Assembly (NCBI GenBank): GCA_035532075.1
Contig: DATKRV010000011.1
Coordinates: 1 to 38,314, forward strand
Origin: CAIVND01 sp035532075
Lineage (GTDB): Bacteria > Actinomycetota > Acidimicrobiia > Acidimicrobiales > Bog-793
DNA length: 38,314 nt
Direction of reading: 5' to 3'
Of this stretch, positions 24,307 through 33,256 are shown piece by piece; positions within the stretch are counted from its first letter, which is position 1, and the number at the start of each line of letters is the position of its first letter. A program made the translations under genes and the position numbers. The notes below the pieces were generated by a model, which worked only from the letters and a program-made list of their open reading frames with translations, was not told the DNA's origin and ran no database searches.

Positions 24307-25041
24307 ATGGCGCATTTCAGCGATGAGGGAATTGCGCTGCGCGCAATCCGCCTCGGGGAGACCGACCGCATCGTCACCTTTTTGACTAGGGAGAATGGCA
24401 AGGTGCGCGCCGTCGCCAAGGGTGTGCGCCGGCCAAAGAACCGCATCGGCGCGCGTGTCGAGCCACTCAGCCATGTGACGATGATGTGCTGGCGCGGACG
24501 CGATCTCGACACCATCAGCCAGGTCGAACTGCTCGAGTCATTCCGGGCGATCCGTTCCGATCTCGACCGCATGGGCCCGGCCATCACGATGCTCGAGATC
24601 GTCGACCAGGTCGCTCTCGAGCGGCACGAGTCGGCCGAACTGTTCACGATGCTGCTCGGAGCACTGCGGGCTCTCGAGAACCGGGCCTCACCGGTGCTGC
24701 TCGGAGCCTTCTGTTTCAAGCTTCTCGCCCTTGAGGGCGTCGGTCCGATCGTCGAGCACTGTGTCAACTGCGAGGGGGAGGGTCCCTTTGTCGCCTTTGA
24801 CGCGAGCGCTGGCGGGCTCTTGTGCATCGACTGTCGGAGGGGCCAGTCGGTCTCGGGGAAGGTCGTCGACTATCTCCAGATCCTTGGACACGGTGGTCTC
24901 GCGCGACTTCTCGAAGAGCCCTCGGGTCAGGCCTCGATCGCGTTCGAGCGTCTCGGGATCGAGACGGTCGAGCACCACCTCGGACGACGCCTCCGCAGCG
25001 CACACTCCGCGCTCGAGGGCGAGCGCAGCTCGCACTATTGA
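24307..25041 (+). CDS. recO: DNA repair protein RecO
   Basis: The 244-residue protein has the N-terminal OB fold (DEGIALRAIRLGETDRIVT, KGVRRPKNRIGARVEPLSH) and a C-terminal helical domain with a zinc-binding C4 site CVNC...CIDC (HCVNCEGEG and LLCIDCRRG). RecO anneals DNA and loads RecA with RecR. The ATG at 24307 follows the small membrane protein stop by two bases; the longer upstream frame is the shadow of that gene and uppS. The uppS-recO-glyS order fits the housekeeping run seen in related actinobacteria. Confidence 0.92.
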   Translation: MAHFSDEGIALRAIRLGETDRIVTFLTRENGKVRAVAKGVRRPKNRIGARVEPLSHVTMMCWRGRDLDTISQVELLESFRAIRSDLDRMGPAITMLEIVDQVALERHESAELFTMLLGALRALENRASPVLLGAFCFKLLALEGVGPIVEHCVNCEGEGPFVAFDASAGGLLCIDCRRGQSVSGKVVDYLQILGHGGLARLLEEPSGQASIAFERLGIETVEHHLGRRLRSAHSALEGERSSHY

Positions 25042-25098
25042 TCAGATCGGCCAGTCGGCCAAAATTCGACGGGCAATGTTTCCCACTATCGTAGCGAC

Positions 25099-26469
25099 AT
25101 GGATGACTCGTCGATAATCACCCAATCCGGCGTTTCGCGCCCGTCAGACCTGTTTGACAAGGTGGTCAACCTGTGCAAGCGAAGGGGCTTCGTCTTCCCC
25201 TCGGCCGAAATCTACGGGGGAATCCGCTCGACGTATGACTACGGGCCCCTTGGCACCCTGATGCTGCGCAACGTGAAAAACGCCTGGTGGCGGGCGATGG
25301 TCCAAGAGCGCGATGACGTCGTCGCGATCGATGCGGCGATCCTCACCAACCCGAAGGTTTGGGAGGCCTCCGGGCATCTCGCCACCTTCACGGATCCTCT
25401 CGTTGACTGTCGCAACTGCAAGGAGCGCTGGCGCCAGGACCAGATCGGTGACACCTGCCCCAAATGCGGTTCGAAGGACCTCACCGATGCCCGACCGTTC
25501 AACTTGATGTTCAAGACCTTCGTCGGGCCGATCGAAGACGACTCGAATGTCGCCTACCTTCGACCAGAGACCGCACAGGGCATGTTCGTCAACTTCGCCA
25601 ACGTCATGGGTTCGATGCGGCTCAAGCCGCCCTTCGGCATTGCCCAGCAGGGCCGGAGCTTTCGCAACGAGATCACGCCCGGCAACTTCGTCTTTCGTAC
25701 CCGGGAGTTCGAACAGATGGAGCTCGAGTTCTTCGTACCACCGGCAGAGGCGCCGAAATGGCACGAGTACTGGTGCAACGAGCGGCTCGACTGGTACCGG
25801 CGCTTTGGCATCGCTGCGGCGCTCCTCCGGCTTCGCGTGCACGAAAAAGAAGAGCTTTCGCACTACTCGGCGGGAACATCCGACGTGGAGTTCGATTTCC
25901 CGTGGGGATGGGGCGAGCTCGAAGGCATCGCGAATCGAACGGACTTTGACCTAAAGGCCCACGCCGCCCACTCTGGGGAGAGGCTCGAATACTTCGATCA
26001 GGCCAGCGGCGAGCGTTATGTGCCCTATGTGATCGAGCCAGCTGCCGGAGCGACCCGGACGATGATGGCCTTTTTGATCGCGGCCTACGACGAAGACGAG
26101 GTCGGCGGTGAGCGGCGCTCGGTGCTCCGGCTCCACCCGCACCTTGCCCCCTATCAGGTCGCCGTCTTGCCGCTCTCAAGAAAAGAGACACTCACTCCGC
26201 TCGCCCGGGAGGTGCTCCACTCGCTCAAGACTCTGTTCATGTGTGAGTACGACGACACTCAATCGATCGGTCGCCGCTATCGGCGACAGGACGAGATCGG
26301 CACGCCGCTGTGTATCACGGTCGACTTCGACAGCCTCGACGATGGGGCCGTCACCGTCCGCGACCGCGACACGACCGAGCAGCGAAGGGTGGCGATCAGC
26401 GATCTCGCGAGTGAGATCACTTCGCACCTCGCGCGACCCTTTGGTGATTACCGCCCCACAGACCACTAG
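25099..26469 (+). CDS. glyS: Glycyl-tRNA synthetase, alpha2 (eukaryote/archaeal-like) type
   Basis: The 456-residue class II enzyme charges tRNA-Gly. Motif 2 is FRNEITPGNFVFRTREFEQ, motif 3 lies in EPAAGATRTMMAFLI, and the start DKVVNLCKRRGFVFPSAEI and YGGIRSTYDYGPLGTLM are typical of the alpha2 form. A zinc-like CxxC pair is visible (DCRNC and CPKCGS near residues 109-130). The C-terminal anticodon-binding domain (LAPYQVAVLPLSRKE ... DFDSLDDGAVTVRDRDT) is complete. The ATG at 25099 has no obvious Shine-Dalgarno, so it may be leaderless or depend on coupling; the gap to recO is 57 bp. Confidence 0.95.
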   Translation: MDDSSIITQSGVSRPSDLFDKVVNLCKRRGFVFPSAEIYGGIRSTYDYGPLGTLMLRNVKNAWWRAMVQERDDVVAIDAAILTNPKVWEASGHLATFTDPLVDCRNCKERWRQDQIGDTCPKCGSKDLTDARPFNLMFKTFVGPIEDDSNVAYLRPETAQGMFVNFANVMGSMRLKPPFGIAQQGRSFRNEITPGNFVFRTREFEQMELEFFVPPAEAPKWHEYWCNERLDWYRRFGIAAALLRLRVHEKEELSHYSAGTSDVEFDFPWGWGELEGIANRTDFDLKAHAAHSGERLEYFDQASGERYVPYVIEPAAGATRTMMAFLIAAYDEDEVGGERRSVLRLHPHLAPYQVAVLPLSRKETLTPLAREVLHSLKTLFMCEYDDTQSIGRRYRRQDEIGTPLCITVDFDSLDDGAVTVRDRDTTEQRRVAISDLASEITSHLARPFGDYRPTDH

Positions 26470-26510
26470 TCCACACTGAATTTCGAACGATCACGACTCT
26501 CTGAGTGAAA

Positions 26511-26530
26511 GGGCGAACGACCGTTCGCCC
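26511..26530 (+). terminator. Hairpin between glyS and dnaG, possible terminator or attenuator
   Basis: GGGCGAAC (26511-26518) and GTTCGCCC (26523-26530) form a perfect 8-bp, GC-rich stem with a 4-nt loop GACC, 42 bp after the glyS stop. There is no T-run after it on the plus strand, so it is not a classical Rho-independent terminator; on the reverse strand only TTTC follows. Confidence 0.5.
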
Positions 26531-26577
26531 ACCTTGATTCGGAACATCCACGCGAGGAAGGAGGTACCGTTCGCATC

Positions 26578-28521
26578 ATGGCGATACCTGAGGAGGACGT
26601 GGCGAAGGTCCGCGAGGCGACGGACATCTCCGCGCTCATCGGGGGCTACACCGCGCTCAAGCGCGTCGGTCGCCGATTCGTCGGACTGTGCCCATTCCAC
26701 TCGGAGAAATCCCCCTCGTTCAGCGTGAATGTCGAAGAGGGACTGTTTTACTGCTTTGGCTGCCAGGCCTCTGGGGATGCGATCTCCTTCGTCCGCCAGA
26801 TCGAACACTGTGACTTCGTCGAGGCCGTTGAACAGCTCGCCGCCCGCGCGGGTATCACGATCCGTAACGACCAGGAGGCCGCGAACGACGCGACGCGTGG
26901 ACATCGTCAGGCGCTGTATGAAACATTGAATTGCGCCGCGGAGTTTTACCATCACGCTCTTCTTGAGGACAAAGATGCTGGAGCGGCGAGGCGCTATTTG
27001 CGTTCACGTGGCTATGGCGGCGAGATCGTGCGCGAGTTCCGTCTTGGGTTCGCACCAGGTGGATACGACCAGCTTGTCAAGGCGCTCAATGTACCGGCTG
27101 CAATACTCAAAGAGGCGGGACTCGCCTATGAGAACAGTCGCCAAAAGATGCAGGACGTCATGCGCGAGCGGGTGATCTTCCCGATCTGCGATCCAATGGG
27201 AAAGGTCATCGCCCTTGGCGGCCGTGCACTCCCAGAAGAGCTCCGCACGAACCACCAGAACCCCGGTCCGAAGTACCGCAACTCCCCGGAATCGCCGATC
27301 TATTCCAAGAGTTCGACGCTCTACGGACTCAACTGGTCAAAGGCCGAGATCGCGAGGACTCACGAGGTCATCGTCTGCGAGGGCTATACCGATGTCATTG
27401 GTTTTTCGACCGTGGGCATCAGGCGTGCCGTTGCGACCTGTGGAACCTCGCTCACCGAGAACCACTTCAAACTCCTCTCGCGTTTTGCAAAACGCGTCGT
27501 CTTGTGTTTTGACCAAGACAGTGCGGGCCAGAACGCTGCGGCACGGCTGTATGAATTCGAGCGTCGGCACGAGGTCGAGCTGCTTGTCGCCGCGATGCCC
27601 GTCGGAGCAGATCCAGGTCAACTCGCCAAAGACGACCCCGAGGCGCTGCGTTTGGCGATCGAGACTGCCCGCCCCTTCCTCGGATTTCGCGTCGACAGAG
27701 CTCTTGGAGCCTTTGATCTCACAAATCCCGAGGGCCGCACGCGCGCCGCGGTTGTTGCGATCGCAGCAATCGCGGAGCATCCGAATGACCTGGTACGCGA
27801 CCAGTATCTGCTCGAGGTCGCAGATCATACCCACCTCGACCCAGTTCGCCTTCGCGAGATGCTCGAAACAGAGCGGATCGCAACCACAACACGCAAGATA
27901 CCTACGAACGAGAATGCTCCCACTCACGAGCGCGGGTATTCCGATGAATCGGACGAAGAATTTCGCGGTCGCGAGATCCCCAACCGTGATCGCGATTCCG
28001 AGGGTCGCAGCGACAAGAGCCCGCCAAGAGCCAATTCGAACCCGTCGCGCGCCGGGCGCGATGGGCTCATGCTTGCGATCCATCGCCCCGAAGAGGTCGC
28101 TGGGTGGATCGACGAGATCCTCTTTCGTGATGCCGTCCAACGGCGAGCCTTCCAGGCATTGTGTAATGCGGAGGAGCTCTTACAGGCCATCGATCAGGCA
28201 GAGCCAGAGGCTGCCGAACTCCTGCGTCGCCTTGTCGTGAGCGATGGTGCGGCCGAGATCGATGCCCACGGCACTCTCATTGAGCTGGTGCGCTCCGCGG
28301 CAACTCCAGCGCTTCGCGACCTCGAGGGAGAGGCTCGACTTAAGGTCGATGATGCGGTGGGCTTTGCAGAGGCTTCGGCAAAGAGCAGTTGGCTAAAGGC
28401 AGAGCTCGAGTTCCTTCGCGATACGCCAGAGTCAAGCGACCTTGCGATCGGGGCTTTCGAGAGCGCCATGCGCATCCTTGCATGGCTGCGTGAGACCTAT
28501 CCCGTGGAGGAACGAACCTAG
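26578..28521 (+). CDS. dnaG: DNA primase DnaG
   Basis: The 647-residue primase makes RNA primers for replication. It has the N-terminal CHC2 zinc finger (C38, H41, C59, C62: LCPFHSEKSPSFS and YCFGCQASGDAIS), the primase core, the Toprim motifs VCEGYTDVI and LCFDQDSAGQNAA, and a C-terminal helicase-binding region. Between residues ~435 and 490 there is a low-complexity linker (THERGYSDESDEEF, DRDSEGRSDKSPPRANSNP). AAGGAGG lies 13 nt before the ATG, slightly far. The gene is the last of the forward run; tRNA-Asn follows about 100 bp later. Confidence 0.95.
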   Translation: MAIPEEDVAKVREATDISALIGGYTALKRVGRRFVGLCPFHSEKSPSFSVNVEEGLFYCFGCQASGDAISFVRQIEHCDFVEAVEQLAARAGITIRNDQEAANDATRGHRQALYETLNCAAEFYHHALLEDKDAGAARRYLRSRGYGGEIVREFRLGFAPGGYDQLVKALNVPAAILKEAGLAYENSRQKMQDVMRERVIFPICDPMGKVIALGGRALPEELRTNHQNPGPKYRNSPESPIYSKSSTLYGLNWSKAEIARTHEVIVCEGYTDVIGFSTVGIRRAVATCGTSLTENHFKLLSRFAKRVVLCFDQDSAGQNAAARLYEFERRHEVELLVAAMPVGADPGQLAKDDPEALRLAIETARPFLGFRVDRALGAFDLTNPEGRTRAAVVAIAAIAEHPNDLVRDQYLLEVADHTHLDPVRLREMLETERIATTTRKIPTNENAPTHERGYSDESDEEFRGREIPNRDRDSEGRSDKSPPRANSNPSRAGRDGLMLAIHRPEEVAGWIDEILFRDAVQRRAFQALCNAEELLQAIDQAEPEAAELLRRLVVSDGAAEIDAHGTLIELVRSAATPALRDLEGEARLKVDDAVGFAEASAKSSWLKAELEFLRDTPESSDLAIGAFESAMRILAWLRETYPVEERT

Positions 28522-28533
28522 GCCAAGTTGTCA

Positions 28534-28557
28534 TTCGCAGGCTTTCATTCGCAATAG
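28534..28557. repeat. 9-bp direct repeat after dnaG
   Basis: TCATTCGCA occurs at 28534-28542 and 28549-28557 with a 15-bp period, between the dnaG stop and tRNA-Asn. No hairpin is formed. Confidence 0.6.
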
Positions 28558-28624
28558 GTTGTTCGCTGGCGCGAATGGACTGGACGAGTCCCATCCAAAT
28601 GCACTGCTATCGTGCCTAGGGCAT

Positions 28625-28697
28625 TCCGGGGTAGCTCAATTGGCAGAGCATGCGGCTGTTAACCGCAGGGTTGAGAGTTCGAGTCTCTCCCCCGGAG
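28625..28697 (+). tRNA. tRNA-Asn (anticodon GTT)
   Basis: A full cloverleaf can be drawn: acceptor TCCGGGG (28625-28631) with CCCCGGA (28690-28696), D arm GCTC/GAGC, anticodon stem TGCGG/CCGCA around loop CTGTTAA with anticodon GTT at 28658-28660, and T arm GAGAG/CTCTC around TTCGAGT. The discriminator is G at 28697; CCA is not encoded. Confidence 0.97.
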
Positions 28698-29213
28698 CAA
28701 CTGGCGTGCCTGGAGCTTTCGGCGGCCGCGCGAGGGCGCTCAGTGCTGGCGACTTCCAATGCGTAGTTCACTACCGGGCCATCTGGTTCTTCAATGAGAG
28801 CTGCCCGCTCGTGGGTGCAGCCTTCGCCAACGAGCGTGGGGAGCACCTCCTCGCGACGGTATCCATTTACCCGCCATCCATTTCCGAAAAAGCGCAAGGT
28901 GCACGGCCCTTACATGTCTTATTGCTCATTGCATCGCGAGGCCTCCCGAAGAGCCCATTTTGCGGTGCGTCCCAAACTCTTGGTGACTGTCGATCCACGA
29001 CTCGCAAGATCGTTCGTGTGGAGATTTGAATTACGCTTGACAGGTCCTAGACGAACTACTCCGTCGATGTCCGCTCAAATGGATACCCCCTTAAATACTA
29101 AAGAGGAAGAACTTGATCGACGAGATCTTTCATGACACGCTCAGATACGGGAACGATGTCTGTCGTGCATAATGCCAAGTTGAGGGGGAGGATCGATTGG
29201 CTAAACGCAAGGA
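28698..29213. other. 515-bp gap after tRNA-Asn
   Basis: Two overlapping plus-strand frames and one reverse frame cross the region, but none has a ribosome-binding site or recognised motif, and their ends run into the tRNA. No integrase gene or repeat of the tRNA 3' end was found, so there is no evidence of an integrated element at this tRNA. Confidence 0.5.
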
Positions 29214-29914
29214 ATGCTTAGCATGCGACGAAACATTGCGAATTCCCTGGCAGGACTAGGAGTTTGCGCGGCATTGGGAGTCAACGTCTCTGGGGCAATT
29301 CCATCTTTGTTGTATCCAACACAAACACACGAAGTAGGCATCACTTGCAACGTGAAGCTACAAATAATGTCATCAAGGTGGTCCGATACGTGCGTCGGAA
29401 CGCCAGAGGCGTCGTAACTGGATCATCTGCAGAATGGCACTACAACGATTCAATTCGTTCCGAAACGTAAAGTGCCAACGGTGCACCGTTACTCGAGATG
29501 TTAAGAACATTCAACGGAAATGTTCTATCGGGCAAGCTGATCAATTATGCCAAGCAAACATGGTCGGGCTTCTCTGAATCCGGTCCCGGACCACATCCGA
29601 TGTCCGTCGCTCAGATTGAGAGTGCAATCCGGTCCGAGATAACTGCAAAAACGCTTCAGGTAATCGGTTATCCAATACTGAATGGTGTGCGAACAGTCGA
29701 AGTCTCGTCCACGAGCAGTAGCGTCACGGGAGGCACGCGCGTAACCGTCTCGACAAAAGAATGGGTAGACAGATTGACCTATCTTCCCCTACAATGCGTG
29801 ATCAATTCTGGATCCGGCACAGTAACTGGCACATTTACGAACCTTTTGCCGACGGCTAACAACTTAAAACAGGTATACCCATCGGTCGCTTCTGGATTCA
29901 AAAGGATGCATTAG
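29214..29914 (+). pseudogene. Broken LolA/MucB-like secreted protein, copy 2
   Basis: An export signal (MRRNIANSLAGLGVCAALG then VNVSGA, ATG at 29214 or 29223) is in one frame. The body is in another, after a frameshift near 29310-29342: NNVIKVVRYVRRNARGVV, an in-frame TAA at 29468-29470, then PLLEMLRTFNGNVLSG, VAQIESAIRSEITAKTLQV, IGYPILNG, KEWVDRLTYLPLQCV and VTGTFTNLLPTANNLKQV. The body aligns along its length with the reverse-strand copy at 13399-14127, which is also broken. The 'W.d...YLPl.......G..TGTFT.L.PTa.Nl' ending places both in the LolA/RseB-like exported group. AAGGA lies upstream of the ATGs, so expression signals survive. Confidence 0.65.
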
Positions 29915-30453
29915 GTGTCGTCACCCAATCATGCTCATACGCCAACGAACGGTTCGGACCGAAATCGCCAATGTTTGGCAGTAGAACGAGCGCGTCCTCC
30001 TTTGACACCGGCTGCGGAATCGGAGCGCACCATCCTTTGTTCGTCTCAAAACCTAAGAACACGGACTTCGGTTCGCGAGTAAGAGCATCGCGGTTCAGCC
30101 AGTTAACACCATTGCAAAAATGCCGAAGGAGTTGTGGCACAAGGTCTCCGCGAGGACCGCTCAAGGTGGAATATGAGGTAACTGCCTGCCGCGATTGGGA
30201 ACGAACATAATTTCATTTCCTTGGCATTTCTAGCCAAAAGCGCAAAGTCCGCCGTGCGAGATGTGCTCGGTCGATGATGGATTCGATGAGACATTGGCGA
30301 ATCAAAGCCGCAACAGATTGGACTCGTCATCGGTCCACAAAGGAGATTCATTTCGCCCTAGCGAGAACGAGAACGAAAGCGCGAGCCTTTCGCCTCTCAC
30401 AGACCTCCGGCCCTCGGCATTACCATGCATCTGATGACAAGGAGGAGCGAACA
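29915..30453. other. 538-bp gap
   Basis: A reverse-strand frame at 29898-30164 and several shorter ones have no recognised family or ribosome-binding site. Nothing else was identified. Confidence 0.4.
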
Positions 30454-30882
30454 ATGAAAGACCTTGGAGAGCGCCCTCGGTTCCACCTCGCGATCGGCGT
30501 TGACGATCTCGAAGCCGCGGCCAATTTTTACGGTGAGGTCCTCGGCTGCGGCCGTGGCAGGTCAGACACCGAATGGATCGACTGGAACCTCTATGGTCAC
30601 CAGATCGTTACCCACCGCGTCGCAGCAGGATCCAGCACTTCACATAACGAGGTTGACGGACACGATGTGCCAATCCCCCACTTCGGCCTGATTCTCTCGG
30701 TCGACGACTTCCACCAACTCACAAAACGTCTCAGGGCAAACGGGATCACGTTTGTGATCGAACCCTATGTACGGTTCGCCGGTTCAGTCGGCGAACAGTG
30801 GACGATGTTCTTTCGAGACCCATCGGGAAACGCGATTGAATGCAAGGCCTTTGCCGACGATGCGCAGGTTTTCAGGAGCTGA
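30454..30882 (+). CDS. VOC-fold (glyoxalase/dioxygenase-like) protein
   Basis: The 142-residue protein is a single vicinal-oxygen-chelate domain: FHLAIGVDDLEAAANFYGE at the start, HFGLILSVDDFHQLTKRL in the middle and MFFRDPSGNAIECKAF at the end. Likely metal ligands are H11, H76 and E129, the standard VOC positions. Members isomerise, hydroxylate or bind small molecules; the substrate cannot be told. The ATG at 30454 is supported by AAGGAGG (30439-30445). The longer frame from 30274 is not needed. It stands alone, ending just before a convergent membrane protein gene. Confidence 0.85.
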   Translation: MKDLGERPRFHLAIGVDDLEAAANFYGEVLGCGRGRSDTEWIDWNLYGHQIVTHRVAAGSSTSHNEVDGHDVPIPHFGLILSVDDFHQLTKRLRANGITFVIEPYVRFAGSVGEQWTMFFRDPSGNAIECKAFADDAQVFRS

Positions 30883-30936
30883 ACGTCGTCTCAATCGAGA
30901 CAAAGTACATTCGCTCTCCCAGGACGTCGTCGCTAT

Positions 30937-32553
30937 CTATGGATAAGGATGAGGACTCAACACGATCCGGTGCGGCCATGTCATCACAAAATAGGATCCA
31001 ATTCGGGCAATCCGATCGGACCTGCCAAATGTCCTCTCGGCGGTGGCACGATTGACATGTCCGTGGGGTCTGGTGGTATAGACAAGAAATGCAAAACTCC
31101 GGTCTCGATACCAGTCAATGATCGCCTGACGACCGTCGGGCACGATCTGCATCGATTGGTTCGCCACCACCGGCCGAATCGTCACCCGCTCCCGGGTATT
31201 GACTGAGACAATCGAAGCGGCCCAGTAGTCGCCGACTCCCGAGTACAGATGGTGCGCCTTCAGATACACCTCAAGCTGCGCGGTCGGAGCAGACGGCGGA
31301 GTCAGTCTGGCATCGAGGAATGCTGAGGCTGCTCCAAAACCCCACACCAGTACAAACGTGGCGAGCGCGACCTGCCAGATTCGATCTGAACACCTGGATA
31401 CGACGCGTCCGAGAACGCGCGCGCCAAGGGCAACCGAGAAGATCATCACCGGATCGAGATAGCGCGCATACCTCGTGTTGTTCGAGAGCGTCAAAAGTCC
31501 GAAAGTTCCAATTGCTCCAAGGGTCATGCACAGCAACAAGTCATCGACGCGCCAAGGACTCTGATCGATGTCGTCTTGCCCCCCCGCCTCGAAAAGAGGC
31601 GATATCCGGGCCGGAAACCATCGAAGCGCTCCCATTCCAGCCTCGCCAAGTGCCATCGCAAACGCGACAGCCACACCAACCAAGACGATGGCTCGGAAAA
31701 ATGCAAAAACCGGTGGGATTGACGGTCCAGACACCGGTCCGAGATGAATACCAAAGAGTGCACTGAGCCAATTTGCAAAGTGACCGATGTCACGAAAGAG
31801 CTGCACCAATCCAACCGTGTGATGGCTCTCGTGGACGCGAAAGGTTCCGATTGCCAACGCAATTGCGCGAACTACCAACGCGACTGCGCACGCACTGATC
31901 GCCGCAGTGATGGGAACCACTCCCGCGACAAATGACCTCCTGCGGGCAATCGCCATCAGCCCTGCGACGACGATCGGAATCACGCCGAGCGAAAGCATCT
32001 GCAGATCCCCCGAGAGACCAAGCGCAAGAACAAGCACCGCAAGGCCAAACCGCCAGCCAAAGGTGCCTTGCGCGAGAAGAGCAGCGGCAACAAGGCAATA
32101 GAGCGCAGTCACGACATGCCAAGGACCCTGGAGTAGGAAATACGCGCCGGTATGGCCGGGAACCACGAGCGCCGCGCCGATAAAGACTGCAGCAAATATT
32201 CGTCCGCGGCTCGACTGGCCCGAGCCCGCGAGTACGACAGCACCCATGATGCTGAGTGCAACAATAAGGGCAGGGACAAGATGCATGAGCAGAGGTTGCA
32301 CTCCGATCAGCGCAACTCCAAGCGCATAGAAGAGCGCATCAACGGTCCAGAACGAATCAAGCGAAAGCGACCATCCGTGCAAGAGGAGATTCCCGTGCGC
32401 GATCGCGGAGCCCTCCAACACGACCGTTGCGCCATCAGCATTCGGTGCATACGCGCGCGTTGACACGAAACAGAGCCAGGCGGTCAACCCAACGACAACC
32501 ACGAAAGCGAGAACGATTCGCCGCGCGAGCTGGGGTACGGAAAGACCGCGCAC
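30937..32553 (-). CDS. Multi-pass membrane protein, possible GT-C glycosyltransferase
   Basis: The 538-residue protein has about eleven hydrophobic segments and a C-terminal soluble part of ~130 residues. The first extracytoplasmic loop carries YAPNADGATVVLEGSAIAH, with an aspartate soon after helix 1 as in GT-C enzymes, and a later NNTRYARYLDPVMIF segment resembles the ArnT/GT39-like region preceding the last helices. The GTG at 32553 is chosen because AGGAG lies about 7 nt upstream; longer starts at 32673 or 32571 lack support. Donor, acceptor and pathway are unknown. It is not similar enough to the 6310-7938 protein to call them recent duplicates. Confidence 0.65.
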   Translation of the reverse strand: MRGLSVPQLARRIVLAFVVVVGLTAWLCFVSTRAYAPNADGATVVLEGSAIAHGNLLLHGWSLSLDSFWTVDALFYALGVALIGVQPLLMHLVPALIVALSIMGAVVLAGSGQSSRGRIFAAVFIGAALVVPGHTGAYFLLQGPWHVVTALYCLVAAALLAQGTFGWRFGLAVLVLALGLSGDLQMLSLGVIPIVVAGLMAIARRRSFVAGVVPITAAISACAVALVVRAIALAIGTFRVHESHHTVGLVQLFRDIGHFANWLSALFGIHLGPVSGPSIPPVFAFFRAIVLVGVAVAFAMALGEAGMGALRWFPARISPLFEAGGQDDIDQSPWRVDDLLLCMTLGAIGTFGLLTLSNNTRYARYLDPVMIFSVALGARVLGRVVSRCSDRIWQVALATFVLVWGFGAASAFLDARLTPPSAPTAQLEVYLKAHHLYSGVGDYWAASIVSVNTRERVTIRPVVANQSMQIVPDGRQAIIDWYRDRSFAFLVYTTRPHGHVNRATAERTFGRSDRIARIGSYFVMTWPHRIVLSPHPYP

Positions 32554-33256
32554 GACACCTCTCCTATCCATAAATCCGACCGGGGAGAGCTCTTGGCTTT
32601 GAGGCAATGTCCCCGGTTTTGTCTTTTTGAGTCTGCCATCTCTCGGAATCTGGCGTGGATCTTGATCGTCCACGCGGCGAATTGCGGGTTCATGATGACC
32701 CTCGGTCGCAACAATGTCACTACCAAGTTGGCACGCCTCGTGATCTCAAGCGGTGCCGAGATCCACCGACTCGGGCATTGTGATAACCCGGAACCATCTT
32801 CTCGCATGGGCGTCAGCCCGGATTTCAGCTCCAAGTCCGGAGTTGTTGACCTATCCAAGAATGAACAAGGCACGACAAACAGTCGGTTTTGTCAATAAGG
32901 CAACGAACAGCGCTGAAACTTGCTACAAAAGACCCATCTCCGACCGTTGGCCATTCACATAGGCGCGACACAAGCCGGTAGTAAGAATTTTCCAATTCGG
33001 CGCGCAAGAGACAATCAGACGGCACAGAGTGTGATCGCGCGCTGGTCAAACTACGTACTTGGCTGCACGCGGTGCAGGCGCGCAAGCTCTGCAGGGAGAC
33101 TCTGCTCACGAGTTCCCAGCCGGTCTTCTTCGAAGAGCCCGCAGGTACGAATTCTTTGCGCTCGGCCACTTCGTCAGAAACTCTCCCCGGAGGGGCCAGG
33201 CCAAGCCGATTGAGAACCCTCGGACCAGTCGTTGCCAGACTCCTCTGGAGCTCTTG
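32554..33256. other. 703-bp gap
   Basis: No gene is supported. Around 33079-33168 GCGCAAG and CTTTGCGC could pair across a distance like a tRNA acceptor stem with a GGTACGAAT segment near the 3' side, but the T and D arms do not close, so at best this is a decayed tRNA-like sequence. Confidence 0.4.

Noticed and set aside
28616..28897. 93-residue reverse frame containing GGETRTLNPAVNSRMLCQLSYP
   Set aside because: It is the antisense translation of tRNA-Asn and flanking DNA.
33079..33168. tRNA-like sequence with a possible GCGCAAG/TTTGCGC acceptor stem and a GGTACGAAT segment
   Set aside because: The T stem and D arm do not pair and no convincing anticodon arm could be drawn. At most a decayed tRNA.
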